Shown: piece after piece, positions 32,759 through 40,375 of the stretch
Numbering within the stretch: the stretch's first letter is position 1
How the letters are laid out: each line of letters starts with the position of its first letter
Assembly: GCF_007676755.1 (NCBI RefSeq)
Contig: NZ_VEBK01000010.1
Coordinates: forward strand, 62,001 to 126,000
Length of the DNA stretch: 64,000 nt
Source of the DNA: Bacillus sp. FJAT-22090
GTDB taxonomy: Bacteria; Bacillota; Bacilli; Bacillales_A; Planococcaceae
Direction of reading: 5' to 3'
The notes under the pieces: model-generated
What the model was told of the DNA's origin: nothing
The model's input: only the letters and a program-made list of their open reading frames with translations
Database searches by the model: none
Made by a program: the position numbers and the translations under genes

Positions 32759-32815
32759 AGCCACCCCTTTGTTTGTATGCGCTTTCATCCCTAATAAAAT
32801 AAAAAAATTGAGTTG

Positions 32816-32833
32816 ACTGAACGCTCGCTCGAT
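32816..32833. promoter_or_regulatory. FadR-like operator upstream of the thiolase operon
   Basis: ACTGAACGCTCGCTCGAT is an imperfect palindrome. Its complement matches the fadF operator at 13 of 18 positions. It lies 58 bases before the thiolase start. It is the likely binding site of the TetR-type regulator encoded at the end of the same operon. Confidence 0.6.
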
Positions 32834-32844
32834 ATCATTTGTTA

Positions 32845-32873
32845 GAAAAAAGGGAGTAAAAATTTACTCCCTT
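32845..32873 (-). terminator. Terminator after fadF
   Basis: AAGGGAGTAAA (32850-32860) pairs perfectly with TTTACTCCCTT (32863-32873). TTTTTTC follows on the minus strand. Confidence 0.88.
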
Positions 32874-32929
32874 GCTATTATCATTAGTTTACGAAACTAT
32901 TAAATTATTTGCAATATAAAGTTGTCGAA

Positions 32930-35083
32930 TTATTGAACAGTCGGTGCTACTTCATCGTCATCTTCGGTTATAACAGTTTCTCCGAAAATAGATTTTTCGA
33001 GAAGTTCTGCAATATCATAAGTGCCTACAGTTTCCTCTACTTCCTTCGCTTTTGTTCCATCCGATAACATCGTTAAGCAATAAGGACATCCAGAAGAAAT
33101 AATTGTTGGATTTACTTCTAATGCTTGTTCTGTTCGTGCTACGTTAATTCGATTACCTACATGTTCTTCCATCCACATCAATCCACCACCAGCTCCACAG
33201 CACATTCCTGTTTCTCGGTTACGTTGCATTTCTACTAGTTTCACACCAGGAATTGCTTTCAATACTTCACGTGGTGCATCGTAGACATCATTGTATCTTC
33301 CTAAATAACAAGAGTCATGGAATGTGATTGTTTCTTCCACTGCATATTGTGGTTTCAAGCGACCTGCTTGCACTAGATCATACAACATTTCTGTATGGTG
33401 AAGCACTTCTCCATTCCAGCCAAAATCACTGTATTCATTTTTAAAGATATTATATGCATGGGGATCGATAGTTACTATTTTTGTTACCCCAGCTTTTTCA
33501 AATTCTGAAATATTGGAAGTAGCCAACTCTTGGAATAAAAATTCATTTCCTAAACGACGTGGTGTATCTCCGGAGTTCTTTTCTTTATTGCCAAGAATAG
33601 CAAATTTTACTCCAGCTTCGTTCATCAAATGCGCAAAGGCTAATGCAATTTTTTGTGAGCGATTATCAAATGATCCCATCGAACCAACCCAGAACAAGTA
33701 TTCAAATTCTTCTCCAGCTTTCGATACTTCTTTCACTGTCGGAATATGAACGTCCGGACGAGCGTCTCTCCAGTTTTCTTTTTCTTTACGGTTCAATCCC
33801 CATGGGTTCCCTTGACGCTCAATGTTTGTCATCGCGCGCTGTGCATCTGGATCCATTTTCCCTTCTGTCATTACTAAATAACGACGAAGGTCAATAATTT
33901 TATCTACATGCTCATTCATAACTGGACATTGGTCTTCACAGTTACGGCAAGTAGTACAAGCCCAAATTTCTTCTTCTGTGATGACATCACCAATAAGTGA
34001 TGGGCTATAAATATCTTCTATGATTGCACCTTCTGCTCCAGCAGCCATTGCAAGTTGGTTTCCTTTTGTTCCTTGGAACGCTAATGCTGGTACCCAAGGT
34101 TTTGACTTCGTTTCTACAGCTCCAGTAAACGTTAAATGATCACGAAGCTTTGTTATCAAGTCCATCGGAGACAGCATTTTTCCTGTTCCCGTTGCTGGAC
34201 ACATATTTGTACAACGTCCACATTCTACGCATGCGTAGAAGTCGATCATTTGTGCTTGGGTGAAATCATGAATATTTCCAACACCAAACGAAGGCATTTC
34301 TTCTTCATCCGCCTCTTCGTCCTCTTCCTCTTCAAAATTGATTGGACGTAGTTTACCGACATTGTCTAATCGGTGGAAATACACATTTGCAGGACCAGTG
34401 ATTAAATGGAAATGCTTAGATTGTGGTACATAGACCAAGAACGTTAGTAAGAACAATAAATGCGCCCACCACATGATATAGAAAATAGCTGTAGCAGCAG
34501 TTGCTGGCAAGAAACCGAAAATCGTTGCCACAGATGAAGCAATCGGCTCGGACCAAACCGCAGCGTGATCATGCCAAATCATGCCCATACCATTACCAAC
34601 TAAAACAGAAACCATTAATCCACCGATGAAAATAAGAACAAGTCCACTTTTCCATCCGCGTTTTAAACGAACTAATTTTTCAATATAGCGTCGGTAGAAT
34701 GCCCACACAACTGCTATTAAAATAACAAATGTCACGATTTCTTGGAAAAAAGTAAACGCCGGATACACAGGCCCTAATGGCAAATGCGATCCAGGTGCTA
34801 ATCCTTTCCAAATAAAATCAATTGCTCCAAATTGAACAAGTAAAAATCCGTAGAAGAACATCACATGGATTGCTCCACTCTTCTTATCCTTCAACAATTT
34901 CTTTTGTCCAAACACATACACCCAGATCTTGCGAAGTCTTTCCTTCACATTATCTTCAAATTCGACTTTTTTCCCCAATTTAATATATGCATATCTTGTT
35001 TTCAACAAATATGCGAACAATCCTATTGCATACAAAGTTACTGCTATAAACAGAACCCAGTTTGCGATTAACAATGGACTCAT
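32930..35083 (-). CDS. fadF: FadF-type membrane iron-sulfur oxidoreductase (ETF:menaquinone reductase)
   Basis: A 717-residue membrane protein. The N-terminal third has about six helices resembling the nitrate-reductase gamma subunit haem anchor. Two 4Fe-4S motifs follow, CVECGRCTNMCP near 285 and CTTCRNCEDQCP near 380. Two CCG-type domains come last (CYLGRYND; GMCCGAGGG). Such proteins are proposed to take electrons from ETF, reduced by acyl-CoA dehydrogenases, to menaquinone. In B. subtilis fadF heads the fadF-acdA-rpoE operon of the FadR regulon. Start ATG 35083 follows AAGGGGGAG. Its promoter holds a perfect-arm palindrome. Confidence 0.9.
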   Translation of the reverse strand: MSPLLIANWVLFIAVTLYAIGLFAYLLKTRYAYIKLGKKVEFEDNVKERLRKIWVYVFGQKKLLKDKKSGAIHVMFFYGFLLVQFGAIDFIWKGLAPGSHLPLGPVYPAFTFFQEIVTFVILIAVVWAFYRRYIEKLVRLKRGWKSGLVLIFIGGLMVSVLVGNGMGMIWHDHAAVWSEPIASSVATIFGFLPATAATAIFYIMWWAHLLFLLTFLVYVPQSKHFHLITGPANVYFHRLDNVGKLRPINFEEEEDEEADEEEMPSFGVGNIHDFTQAQMIDFYACVECGRCTNMCPATGTGKMLSPMDLITKLRDHLTFTGAVETKSKPWVPALAFQGTKGNQLAMAAGAEGAIIEDIYSPSLIGDVITEEEIWACTTCRNCEDQCPVMNEHVDKIIDLRRYLVMTEGKMDPDAQRAMTNIERQGNPWGLNRKEKENWRDARPDVHIPTVKEVSKAGEEFEYLFWVGSMGSFDNRSQKIALAFAHLMNEAGVKFAILGNKEKNSGDTPRRLGNEFLFQELATSNISEFEKAGVTKIVTIDPHAYNIFKNEYSDFGWNGEVLHHTEMLYDLVQAGRLKPQYAVEETITFHDSCYLGRYNDVYDAPREVLKAIPGVKLVEMQRNRETGMCCGAGGGLMWMEEHVGNRINVARTEQALEVNPTIISSGCPYCLTMLSDGTKAKEVEETVGTYDIAELLEKSIFGETVITEDDDEVAPTVQ

Positions 35084-35164
35084 CTTATTCTCCCCCTTAA
35101 AGACGTAAAATGACATTATTGATAGAATACCATTAGGCTAATAGATTAATAAAGAAGTAATTTA

Positions 35165-35193
35165 ATATTAAAACTGAATGAGCATTCAGTCAA
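35165..35193 (-). promoter_or_regulatory. fadF promoter with FadR-like operator in the spacer
   Basis: On the minus strand TTGACT (35188-35193) and TAATAT (35165-35170) are 17 bases apart. Between and overlapping them is ACTGAATG-AG-CATTCAGT (35173-35190), two perfect 8-base arms. This agrees with the known Bacillus FadR operator type (TGAATG...CATTCA). A bound repressor would block RNA polymerase directly. Confidence 0.85.
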
Positions 35194-35293
35194 CACTTAT
35201 TTATTGAAAATTTTCATTTGGGGGAAAACTGGAGAGTTTGCATTCAGAAAGATGCCGTAGATCCAGCATTATTAAAACTCTTTTAACCAAAAA

Positions 35294-35401
35294 ATGGCTT
35301 AACGAGACCAATTCATGTGGGAAAGCAACCAGTTTACCGCGGAGAGCAACCAACTCTGGGATGAATGCAACCAATTTGACTACGTGCGCAACCAATTCAA
35401 T
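35294..35401 (+). repeat. 21-bp phased GCAACCA repeat, locus 3, copy A
   Basis: After ATGGCTTAAC comes cap GAGACCAA at 35304, then GCAACCA cores at 35325, 35346, 35367 and 35388, each step 21 bases. On the minus strand the same DNA reads LVAFIPE-LVALRGK-LVAFPHE-LVSLSHF, seven residues per unit, but with no credible start. It fills the gap between fadF and cblS. Confidence 0.88.
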
Positions 35402-35468
35402 TTGTTGAACGTATTTTGATAACTAAAGTGCTTTTGCGCTGGAAGTTTCTGTTTTTATTATCCAGAAT

Positions 35469-35575
35469 GCGGCTTAACGAGACCAATCCATGTGGGAAGG
35501 CAACCAGTTTACCGCGGAGAGCAACCAACTCTGGGATGAACGCAACCAATTTGACCCTAAAAGCAACCAGCCCCG
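35469..35575 (+). repeat. 21-bp phased GCAACCA repeat, locus 3, copy B
   Basis: Cap GAGACCAA at 35479 and cores at 35500, 35521, 35542 and 35563, all at 21-base steps. The first spacers are nearly identical to copy A, cap to cap 175 bases, so the two are a local duplication. The gap 35402-35468 is unique DNA with nothing recognisable. A small stem, GGGCTATCTC with GAGATAGCCC (35585-35609), follows and could terminate the cobalamin operon. Confidence 0.88.
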
Positions 35576-35615
35576 CACGATAAAGGGCTATCTCCACGCG
35601 AGATAGCCCTTCCAA

Positions 35616-36281
35616 TCAATTTATTCTGTTAAAATACGCTCCAAAATGCAGTTTTGCTTCGTCGATTCGGTTATTTGCTACTCCAAGTAGTACAGAAGTT
35701 GCTGGGCCTGCTGATTTCTCAAGGCCCCAATCGCCACCAAGTTTGCAGTGTATGCCGAGTCGCTTGCACTCTTCTGCAATTCCGGAAGAACCAACTGGCC
35801 AAACGCGTTGAACCAGCCCACCATTCAGTGCGTCCCAGATTCTTTTCATGTCTGCAATTTTCTCGGTCTTTGTTAGGACTTCTTCGCCGACGGATGGGAG
35901 TCCATACACACACCATGTAAAATCTTCGACATCCACTTCTTTCTTTTCACCTATCATCGTGACAGCCACTGCAGATTGCATTGTTTCCATATTCGATTCG
36001 GTGCTGCCTGTGATAATTGGACAAGGCTGATCTAATTCAAAAAATAATTTTTCTATTCCAGTTACATACTTTACCCAGCTTTTATTGCCAGAGAAGTTAT
36101 GCATGACGATTGAAACTGGAATAGCCTGCGCTGCCCATTGTTCCATAAGAGTGACTCTTGCTGCAAAGTAAGCAACGAGTTCATCATCCACCTGAACAAC
36201 ATCGTGTTCTTTTTCACCAATCCCAGCTGAATTATCGGTTGTTAAAACGAGCCCATTTGGCAATAAAACTGCGTTACGCAT
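35616..36281 (-). CDS. cblS: Alpha-ribazole kinase CblS
   Basis: A 221-residue protein resembling the N-terminal domain of the AIR-synthase/ThiL (PurM) fold. TTDNSAGIGEKEHDVVQV holds the acidic metal-binding start, AARVTLMEQWAAQA follows, and TGSTESN is an ATP-site-like element. In the known two-gene system CblT imports alpha-ribazole and CblS phosphorylates it, bypassing CobT. The neighbour on the 5' side is a small ECF-type membrane protein, overlapping by 8 bases, which fits that pair. Last gene of the cobalamin operon. Confidence 0.8.
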   Translation of the reverse strand: MRNAVLLPNGLVLTTDNSAGIGEKEHDVVQVDDELVAYFAARVTLMEQWAAQAIPVSIVMHNFSGNKSWVKYVTGIEKLFFELDQPCPIITGSTESNMETMQSAVAVTMIGEKKEVDVEDFTWCVYGLPSVGEEVLTKTEKIADMKRIWDALNGGLVQRVWPVGSSGIAEECKRLGIHCKLGGDWGLEKSAGPATSVLLGVANNRIDEAKLHFGAYFNRIN

Positions 36282-36756
36282 GGGTTTTCACTCTTTCCAT
36301 TACGCGCTCGACAACTGGAGACACCATTATCGCTATCCCGGCGTTCAACACTGTAGCAATTGTAATTCCTGGCAAAGCCCCAACAAAAAATGCCGGGGAG
36401 ATGATCCAGTAAAATGGGAGTGTTGCAAGCAAACTATTCGCAACTATGAAAAATACCCATTTCAATATGCTTCGTCCTGCTTGATGTAGTTTTGTGTATA
36501 CGAATAAAATCAAAAACATTTCTGCAGCGATGATAAGATGCAGTGGTCCTAATGGAAATCCAGCATATAAAGAGGATGATAAATGACCGATCATCGATGC
36601 TGCTCCCACATAGATTGGTGGCAAAAATGCTGCGGATACAAGTGCTGGAACGGTGTCTAGTGCCGCACTATTAATGCCGACTGGAATTTTAACGAAAGCT
36701 CCAATCGCTGATAGAGCTGCAAACATTGCTGCAAGCGTAAGTAAACGAAGCTTCAT
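36274..36756 (-). CDS. cblT: ECF transporter S component, probable alpha-ribazole permease CblT
   Basis: A 160-residue membrane protein with five to six helices, rich in small residues (LAAMFAALSAIGAFVKIPVG near the start). This is the layout of ECF S components of the CblT group. It is placed between pduO and cblS in the cobalamin operon. If CblT, it supplies the lower-ligand nucleoside. Substrate is assigned from context. Confidence 0.78.
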   Translation of the reverse strand: MKLRLLTLAAMFAALSAIGAFVKIPVGINSAALDTVPALVSAAFLPPIYVGAASMIGHLSSSLYAGFPLGPLHLIIAAEMFLILFVYTKLHQAGRSILKWVFFIVANSLLATLPFYWIISPAFFVGALPGITIATVLNAGIAIMVSPVVERVMERVKTHA

Positions 36757-36761
36757 CTTAC

Positions 36762-37352
36762 TTACTCCCCCTCTTTTTTCTCGCTTCCTACGTTTTTAAA
36801 TACTTTGGCACTGCGCACGTACTCAACGTCCGATACATTTGCGCGGACATTTGCTACTCGTGCTGCTGCAAATAAATAATCCGATAGGCGATTTAAATAA
36901 CGTTGTACAACAGATGGAACATCTTCATCTGTTTTCATCAATGTGACCATTTGACGTTCTGCGCGTCTTGTAATGGTACGGGCGATATGAAGCGTCGCTG
37001 CAGCAGGTGTCCCGCCAGGTAAGATGAAACGTTCTAGCACAGGTCCTTCTTCTACTAGCACATCGATTCGTTTTTCCATTGCTTCAATTAGTTCATCCGA
37101 CATTTTGTATATTCGGCGGTTCGATACATTTGCAAGATCACCGCCACAATCGAAAAGTTCATGTTGAATTGTTTCTAGATCCTCTAATACATCTGCAAAA
37201 ATTGCTGGGTCTAGCTCCGTTACTGCTTTCCCGATAAACGAGTTCACTTCATCGATCGTACCATAAGTTTCTACGCGAATATCATCCTTATCCGTTCTTC
37301 CGCCGATTAAACCAGTTTTCCCTTTGTCGCCTGTTTTTGTATAAATTTTCAT
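36762..37352 (-). CDS. pduO: Cob(I)alamin adenosyltransferase, PduO type
   Basis: Transfers the adenosyl group of ATP to cob(I)alamin or cobinamide, forming coenzyme B12. The product is 196 residues. The N-terminal ATP site is KTGDKGKTGLIGGR, and RTITRRAERQMV and RYLNRLSDYLFAAARVAN are hallmark segments. The start is ATG 37352, with GGGAG 10 bases before; a GTG two codons upstream is possible. It gives the salvage operon the step that IcmF needs. Confidence 0.94.
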   Translation of the reverse strand: MKIYTKTGDKGKTGLIGGRTDKDDIRVETYGTIDEVNSFIGKAVTELDPAIFADVLEDLETIQHELFDCGGDLANVSNRRIYKMSDELIEAMEKRIDVLVEEGPVLERFILPGGTPAAATLHIARTITRRAERQMVTLMKTDEDVPSVVQRYLNRLSDYLFAAARVANVRANVSDVEYVRSAKVFKNVGSEKKEGE

Positions 37353-37354
37353 CT

Positions 37355-37738
37355 TCACACATCTCCCTTTATAGTTTGTGCAATCCCATACCAAATTCTT
37401 GTCACACTGCTTGCCTTTGTAAAAAGCTGTTGATAAAATCGACCAACATCGTCCCGCAGCTTGCGCAAGCTCGCATCCATTGGTACGATTCCACGACCAA
37501 TTTCTGTAGCGATCACAATAACTTCCACTAGGTTATCCCAGTCCTCCAATTTTTCAAGTAACTCTTTGCTGTATGGTTGTTGCAGGTTTTCCACTCCCAT
37601 GACAACTATTACTTCTGTATTAGGCAATAAAACATGAGCGTCCGCTTCGACGTCTAACCACTGCACGTCGCGTCCTTGAACTCTTTTTTCTACATACGTT
37701 CGTTTTCCATTAAATGCTCCACCGAAAATGACGTGCAT
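37355..37738 (-). CDS. Short CobU-like protein with altered P-loop
   Basis: A 127-residue protein starting MHVIFGGAFNGKRTYVEK. The C-terminal half (EIGRGIVPMDASLRKLRDDV) matches the GIVP region of CobU, the AdoCbi kinase/GMP transferase. The Walker A reads GAFNGKRT, with Arg where CobU has Ser, and the middle region is much shortened. GGAGGGAAAACG sets the ATG at 37738. The gene overlaps cobC by 49 bases. A full-length CobU is encoded 2 kb upstream in the operon, so this is a paralog that may be regulatory, decayed or re-purposed. Confidence 0.75.
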   Translation of the reverse strand: MHVIFGGAFNGKRTYVEKRVQGRDVQWLDVEADAHVLLPNTEVIVVMGVENLQQPYSKELLEKLEDWDNLVEVIVIATEIGRGIVPMDASLRKLRDDVGRFYQQLFTKASSVTRIWYGIAQTIKGDV

Positions 37739-38289
37739 CGTTTTCCCTCCAATATGGCTTCTTTGCTGGTCCAATACAATGTAAAAACGGAACCATGAGG
37801 TACTTCCCATTCCCAAAAATCTTTATTCGTATCTGCAAATTTAGTTAATAAAAAACGGATAGGCCCACCATGCGTAATAATTATAGGGTTCTCTCCATTC
37901 GCTACTGTTTCTAAAAATGCTTGTAGTACTCGATTTTCCATTTCTACCATTGACTCCCCATTAGGGGGTGCTACTTGTCTTGGATTATCAAGCCAGCTTC
38001 GGTACTGACTATTTTCCTTTAAATCATTATATGTTTTTTGTTCCCAATCACCAAAGGAGCATTCTCGAAAACTTGCATTCTCTATATAGGGAATTCCAGT
38101 AAATAGCTGGGCTGCAGTTTGCTTGCAGCGCATTAAATCGCTGCCTGCAACGTGTTTCATTTTGTAAGCCACTTTTTTTGTTTTCATTCCAGTAATGATT
38201 GGTTCGTCGGTCCAGCCAATATACTTTTTTTCTCGATTGCCTTGAGTCGGCAAATGTCTTATGAGAGTAACAGCAAAAGGGTTAGCCAT
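37690..38289 (-). CDS. cobC: Histidine phosphatase, probable alpha-ribazole(-5'-P) phosphatase CobC
   Basis: A 199-residue branch-1 histidine phosphatase. The active-site motif is LIRHLPTQGN (His near residue 11), SDLMRCKQTA is the second conserved stretch, and ITHGGPIRF holds the second histidine. In the cobalamin context it removes the phosphate from alpha-ribazole phosphate or cobalamin phosphate. It overlaps cobS by 31 bases and the CobU-like gene by 49. Confidence 0.85.
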   Translation of the reverse strand: MANPFAVTLIRHLPTQGNREKKYIGWTDEPIITGMKTKKVAYKMKHVAGSDLMRCKQTAAQLFTGIPYIENASFRECSFGDWEQKTYNDLKENSQYRSWLDNPRQVAPPNGESMVEMENRVLQAFLETVANGENPIIITHGGPIRFLLTKFADTNKDFWEWEVPHGSVFTLYWTSKEAILEGKRCTSFSVEHLMENERM

Positions 38290-39008
38290 AGCACCACCTC
38301 CGAAACTTCTACACTTGCTCCAAGCAAATCACCTGTTATTCCCCCAAAGTTTCTCAATACCCAACCTCGGAATAAACAAATAAAACCAACTACCACCACG
38401 CTAACAGTAACGGCAAGCATCCAATTGGTCATCCAGCCTAAAACACCTATACCGATAAAAAAGTGACAAACTGCAACTATCATAACGATATTCGCATGTG
38501 TTTTTTGCTTGAAAAAATATGCAAGTCCGCTCGTTTTAGCACTGTTCGTTAAAGCAAATAGCAGACATAGTGTAGTTCTTGAGAAAAAAGGAATAAGCAA
38601 TACAAAAATCCAATGGAATGATTCCTTTGAAAGTACCTCAGATACAATAATTACTTTTCCTATTGCTAAAAAAACAACCGCCATCACACCAAATGCACCA
38701 ACTCGCGGATCATCCAGTATTTCAAATCGCTTCGATTGATCTTTATAGGAAAAAAAGGCATCTGCTGTATCGATGAATCCATCCATATGCAGCCCACCGG
38801 AAAGTACAACGCCGAGAAGTACAATACTAAATCCGGTCATTAGTGTGCTCCATTCGAAGTAGAGCACTAAGCAGGCAATCGCTCCGATGCCAACCCCAAC
38901 CCAAGGAAAAATATTGTACATCCCCGTAATCGCTCGCTTTTCCATAGGTAGGTTTTTATTAACTGGAATGATTGTAAAAAATTGAAGAGCCAATAAGATA
39001 CTGCTCAT
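38259..39008 (-). CDS. cobS: Adenosylcobinamide-GDP ribazoletransferase
   Basis: A membrane cobalamin synthase joining AdoCbi-GDP and alpha-ribazole (phosphate). The product is 249 residues with six or seven helices. The metal-binding motif GGLHMDGFIDTADAF is near residue 66, followed by KDQSKRFEILDDPRVGAFG. The start overlaps the stop of the CobQ-like gene by 4 bases. Confidence 0.94.
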   Translation of the reverse strand: MSSILLALQFFTIIPVNKNLPMEKRAITGMYNIFPWVGVGIGAIACLVLYFEWSTLMTGFSIVLLGVVLSGGLHMDGFIDTADAFFSYKDQSKRFEILDDPRVGAFGVMAVVFLAIGKVIIVSEVLSKESFHWIFVLLIPFFSRTTLCLLFALTNSAKTSGLAYFFKQKTHANIVMIVAVCHFFIGIGVLGWMTNWMLAVTVSVVVVGFICLFRGWVLRNFGGITGDLLGASVEVSEVVLWLTLLLLLS

Positions 39009-39835
39009 TTTCGTACCACATCATTAGCTAAAATGCTTAAGATTTTTTCCCATTTTATGTGCTTTTTAAAATGGTTTGCCCATTCACTAATTTGTGCATC
39101 TGAAGCACTTTTCTTGCTTTTTGCTTCGCCATCTTCTTCCTCGAATTCGTTTGCAAAATAAGGGATGACTCCTAAAACATCAATTCCTGTGTACGTTTCG
39201 ATGAAATCGATTCCATCTTGGAATAAGGAAACGTCTCCTTGAAACTTATTTATAATAATCCCTTTTACTCGTGCTCTTTGTGCTTCCGGCAATAGTGCTA
39301 ACGTACCGACTATAGATGCAAACACACCTCCATACTCAATATTGGCAACTAAAACAACCGGAACATCTGCTAATTCGGCAACCCGCATATTCACTAATTC
39401 CCGGTCTCGTAAATTTACTTCTACAGGACTGCCGGCACCTTCTAATATTAAGTACTCGTACGCATTAGATAGCGTATTTAGACTCTTTTTGATGAGGTTC
39501 TGGCCTTCCTCAAAAAATTGCTCCCGATAATGCATTCCACTCATTCTATTTAGCTTTTTTCCTAAGATAATTATATCCGTCTCCATGTTTTTGGCAGGCT
39601 TCAATAAGATGGGATTCATTTCGGGTAAATAAGGAACTTTTGCTGCTTTTGCTTGTAATGATTGCGAAACACTTATTTCCAACCCATCTTCTGTATGAAT
39701 ACTTAAGCCTGACATGTTCTGCGATTTGAAAGGAGCCACTTGCTTCCCTTCATTTGCAAGGAGTCGACAAATAGCTGTACAAACTAGGCTTTTGCCCACA
39801 CTTGAAGCGGTTCCTTGTACCATTAAGCCTTTCAT
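39005..39835 (-). CDS. Cobyric acid synthase-like protein lacking the glutaminase domain
   Basis: A 276-residue protein matching the N-terminal ATP-dependent half of CobQ/CbiP. The P-loop is GTASSVGKS (about 8-16). FKSQNMSGLS, EGAGSPVEVNLRD and VKGIIINKFQGD are CobQ landmarks. CobQ is normally about 500 residues with a C-terminal glutamine amidotransferase half; here the frame stops after a short helical tail, and cobS starts at once, leaving no room for it. CbiZ already gives cobyric acid, so an amidating CobQ is not needed. It may have another ligase or chaperone role. Confidence 0.82.
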   Translation of the reverse strand: MKGLMVQGTASSVGKSLVCTAICRLLANEGKQVAPFKSQNMSGLSIHTEDGLEISVSQSLQAKAAKVPYLPEMNPILLKPAKNMETDIIILGKKLNRMSGMHYREQFFEEGQNLIKKSLNTLSNAYEYLILEGAGSPVEVNLRDRELVNMRVAELADVPVVLVANIEYGGVFASIVGTLALLPEAQRARVKGIIINKFQGDVSLFQDGIDFIETYTGIDVLGVIPYFANEFEEEDGEAKSKKSASDAQISEWANHFKKHIKWEKILSILANDVVRK

Positions 39836-39844
39836 CTATACCCC

Positions 39845-40375
39845 TCATTTCCATTGATAGCTAATGCTATATTCCATTTCGAATGCATGATTTGCTTTCT
39901 CCACAAGTTTTTGATGGATAGTCCCAATCCATTTTTGATACAGTTTTACTGCCTCATGTTTGGACAAGCTTTCATCGAGTACTTCATTTGAAACGATCAC
40001 TAAAACCTTTGCTGTTTCTAAAAGCTGGTCAATTGTCTCATACAGTTTCCGCTCTACTTCCTCCATTTGACCTTCGTACAGTTCGTTTGCTAGCCATGTG
40101 GTGACACAATCCCAAAGGATGCCATCACCATATTGGATTTGAGGAATGATTTGTTCAAGATGGCGGGGCTGCTCAATTGTCACCCATGCGACTGGGTAGT
40201 TTTCGCGGTCATCTTGATGCCTGTTGATGCGCTCTTTCATTTCGTTATCCACTGCAACACCAGAAGCGACGTATACATTTCGTTTTGCTTGCGCATCCAT
40301 TAAGTAATGTTCAGCAAAACTGCTTTTTCCGCTTCGCACTCCGCCCGTTATGAAGACAAGTTTTCCTCGAACCAT
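39845..40375 (-). CDS. cobU: Adenosylcobinamide kinase / guanylyltransferase
   Basis: Bifunctional CobU, 176 residues. The Walker A is TGGVRSGKSSFAEH (about 8-21), VAWVTIEQP is the switch segment, and ILWDCVTTWLANEL and IVSNEVLDESL are Walker B-like and conserved regions. The ATG at 40375 (MVRGKLVFITGG) overlaps the end of cobD by 28 bases. The C-terminal GIVP segment of canonical CobU is weak here, the reverse of the short paralog downstream. Confidence 0.88.
   Translation of the reverse strand: MVRGKLVFITGGVRSGKSSFAEHYLMDAQAKRNVYVASGVAVDNEMKERINRHQDDRENYPVAWVTIEQPRHLEQIIPQIQYGDGILWDCVTTWLANELYEGQMEEVERKLYETIDQLLETAKVLVIVSNEVLDESLSKHEAVKLYQKWIGTIHQKLVEKANHAFEMEYSISYQWK

Noticed and set aside
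39005-39835. Frameshift as the cause of the short CobQ
   Set aside because: The stop overlaps the cobS start, and no glutaminase-like sequence is present in any frame nearby.
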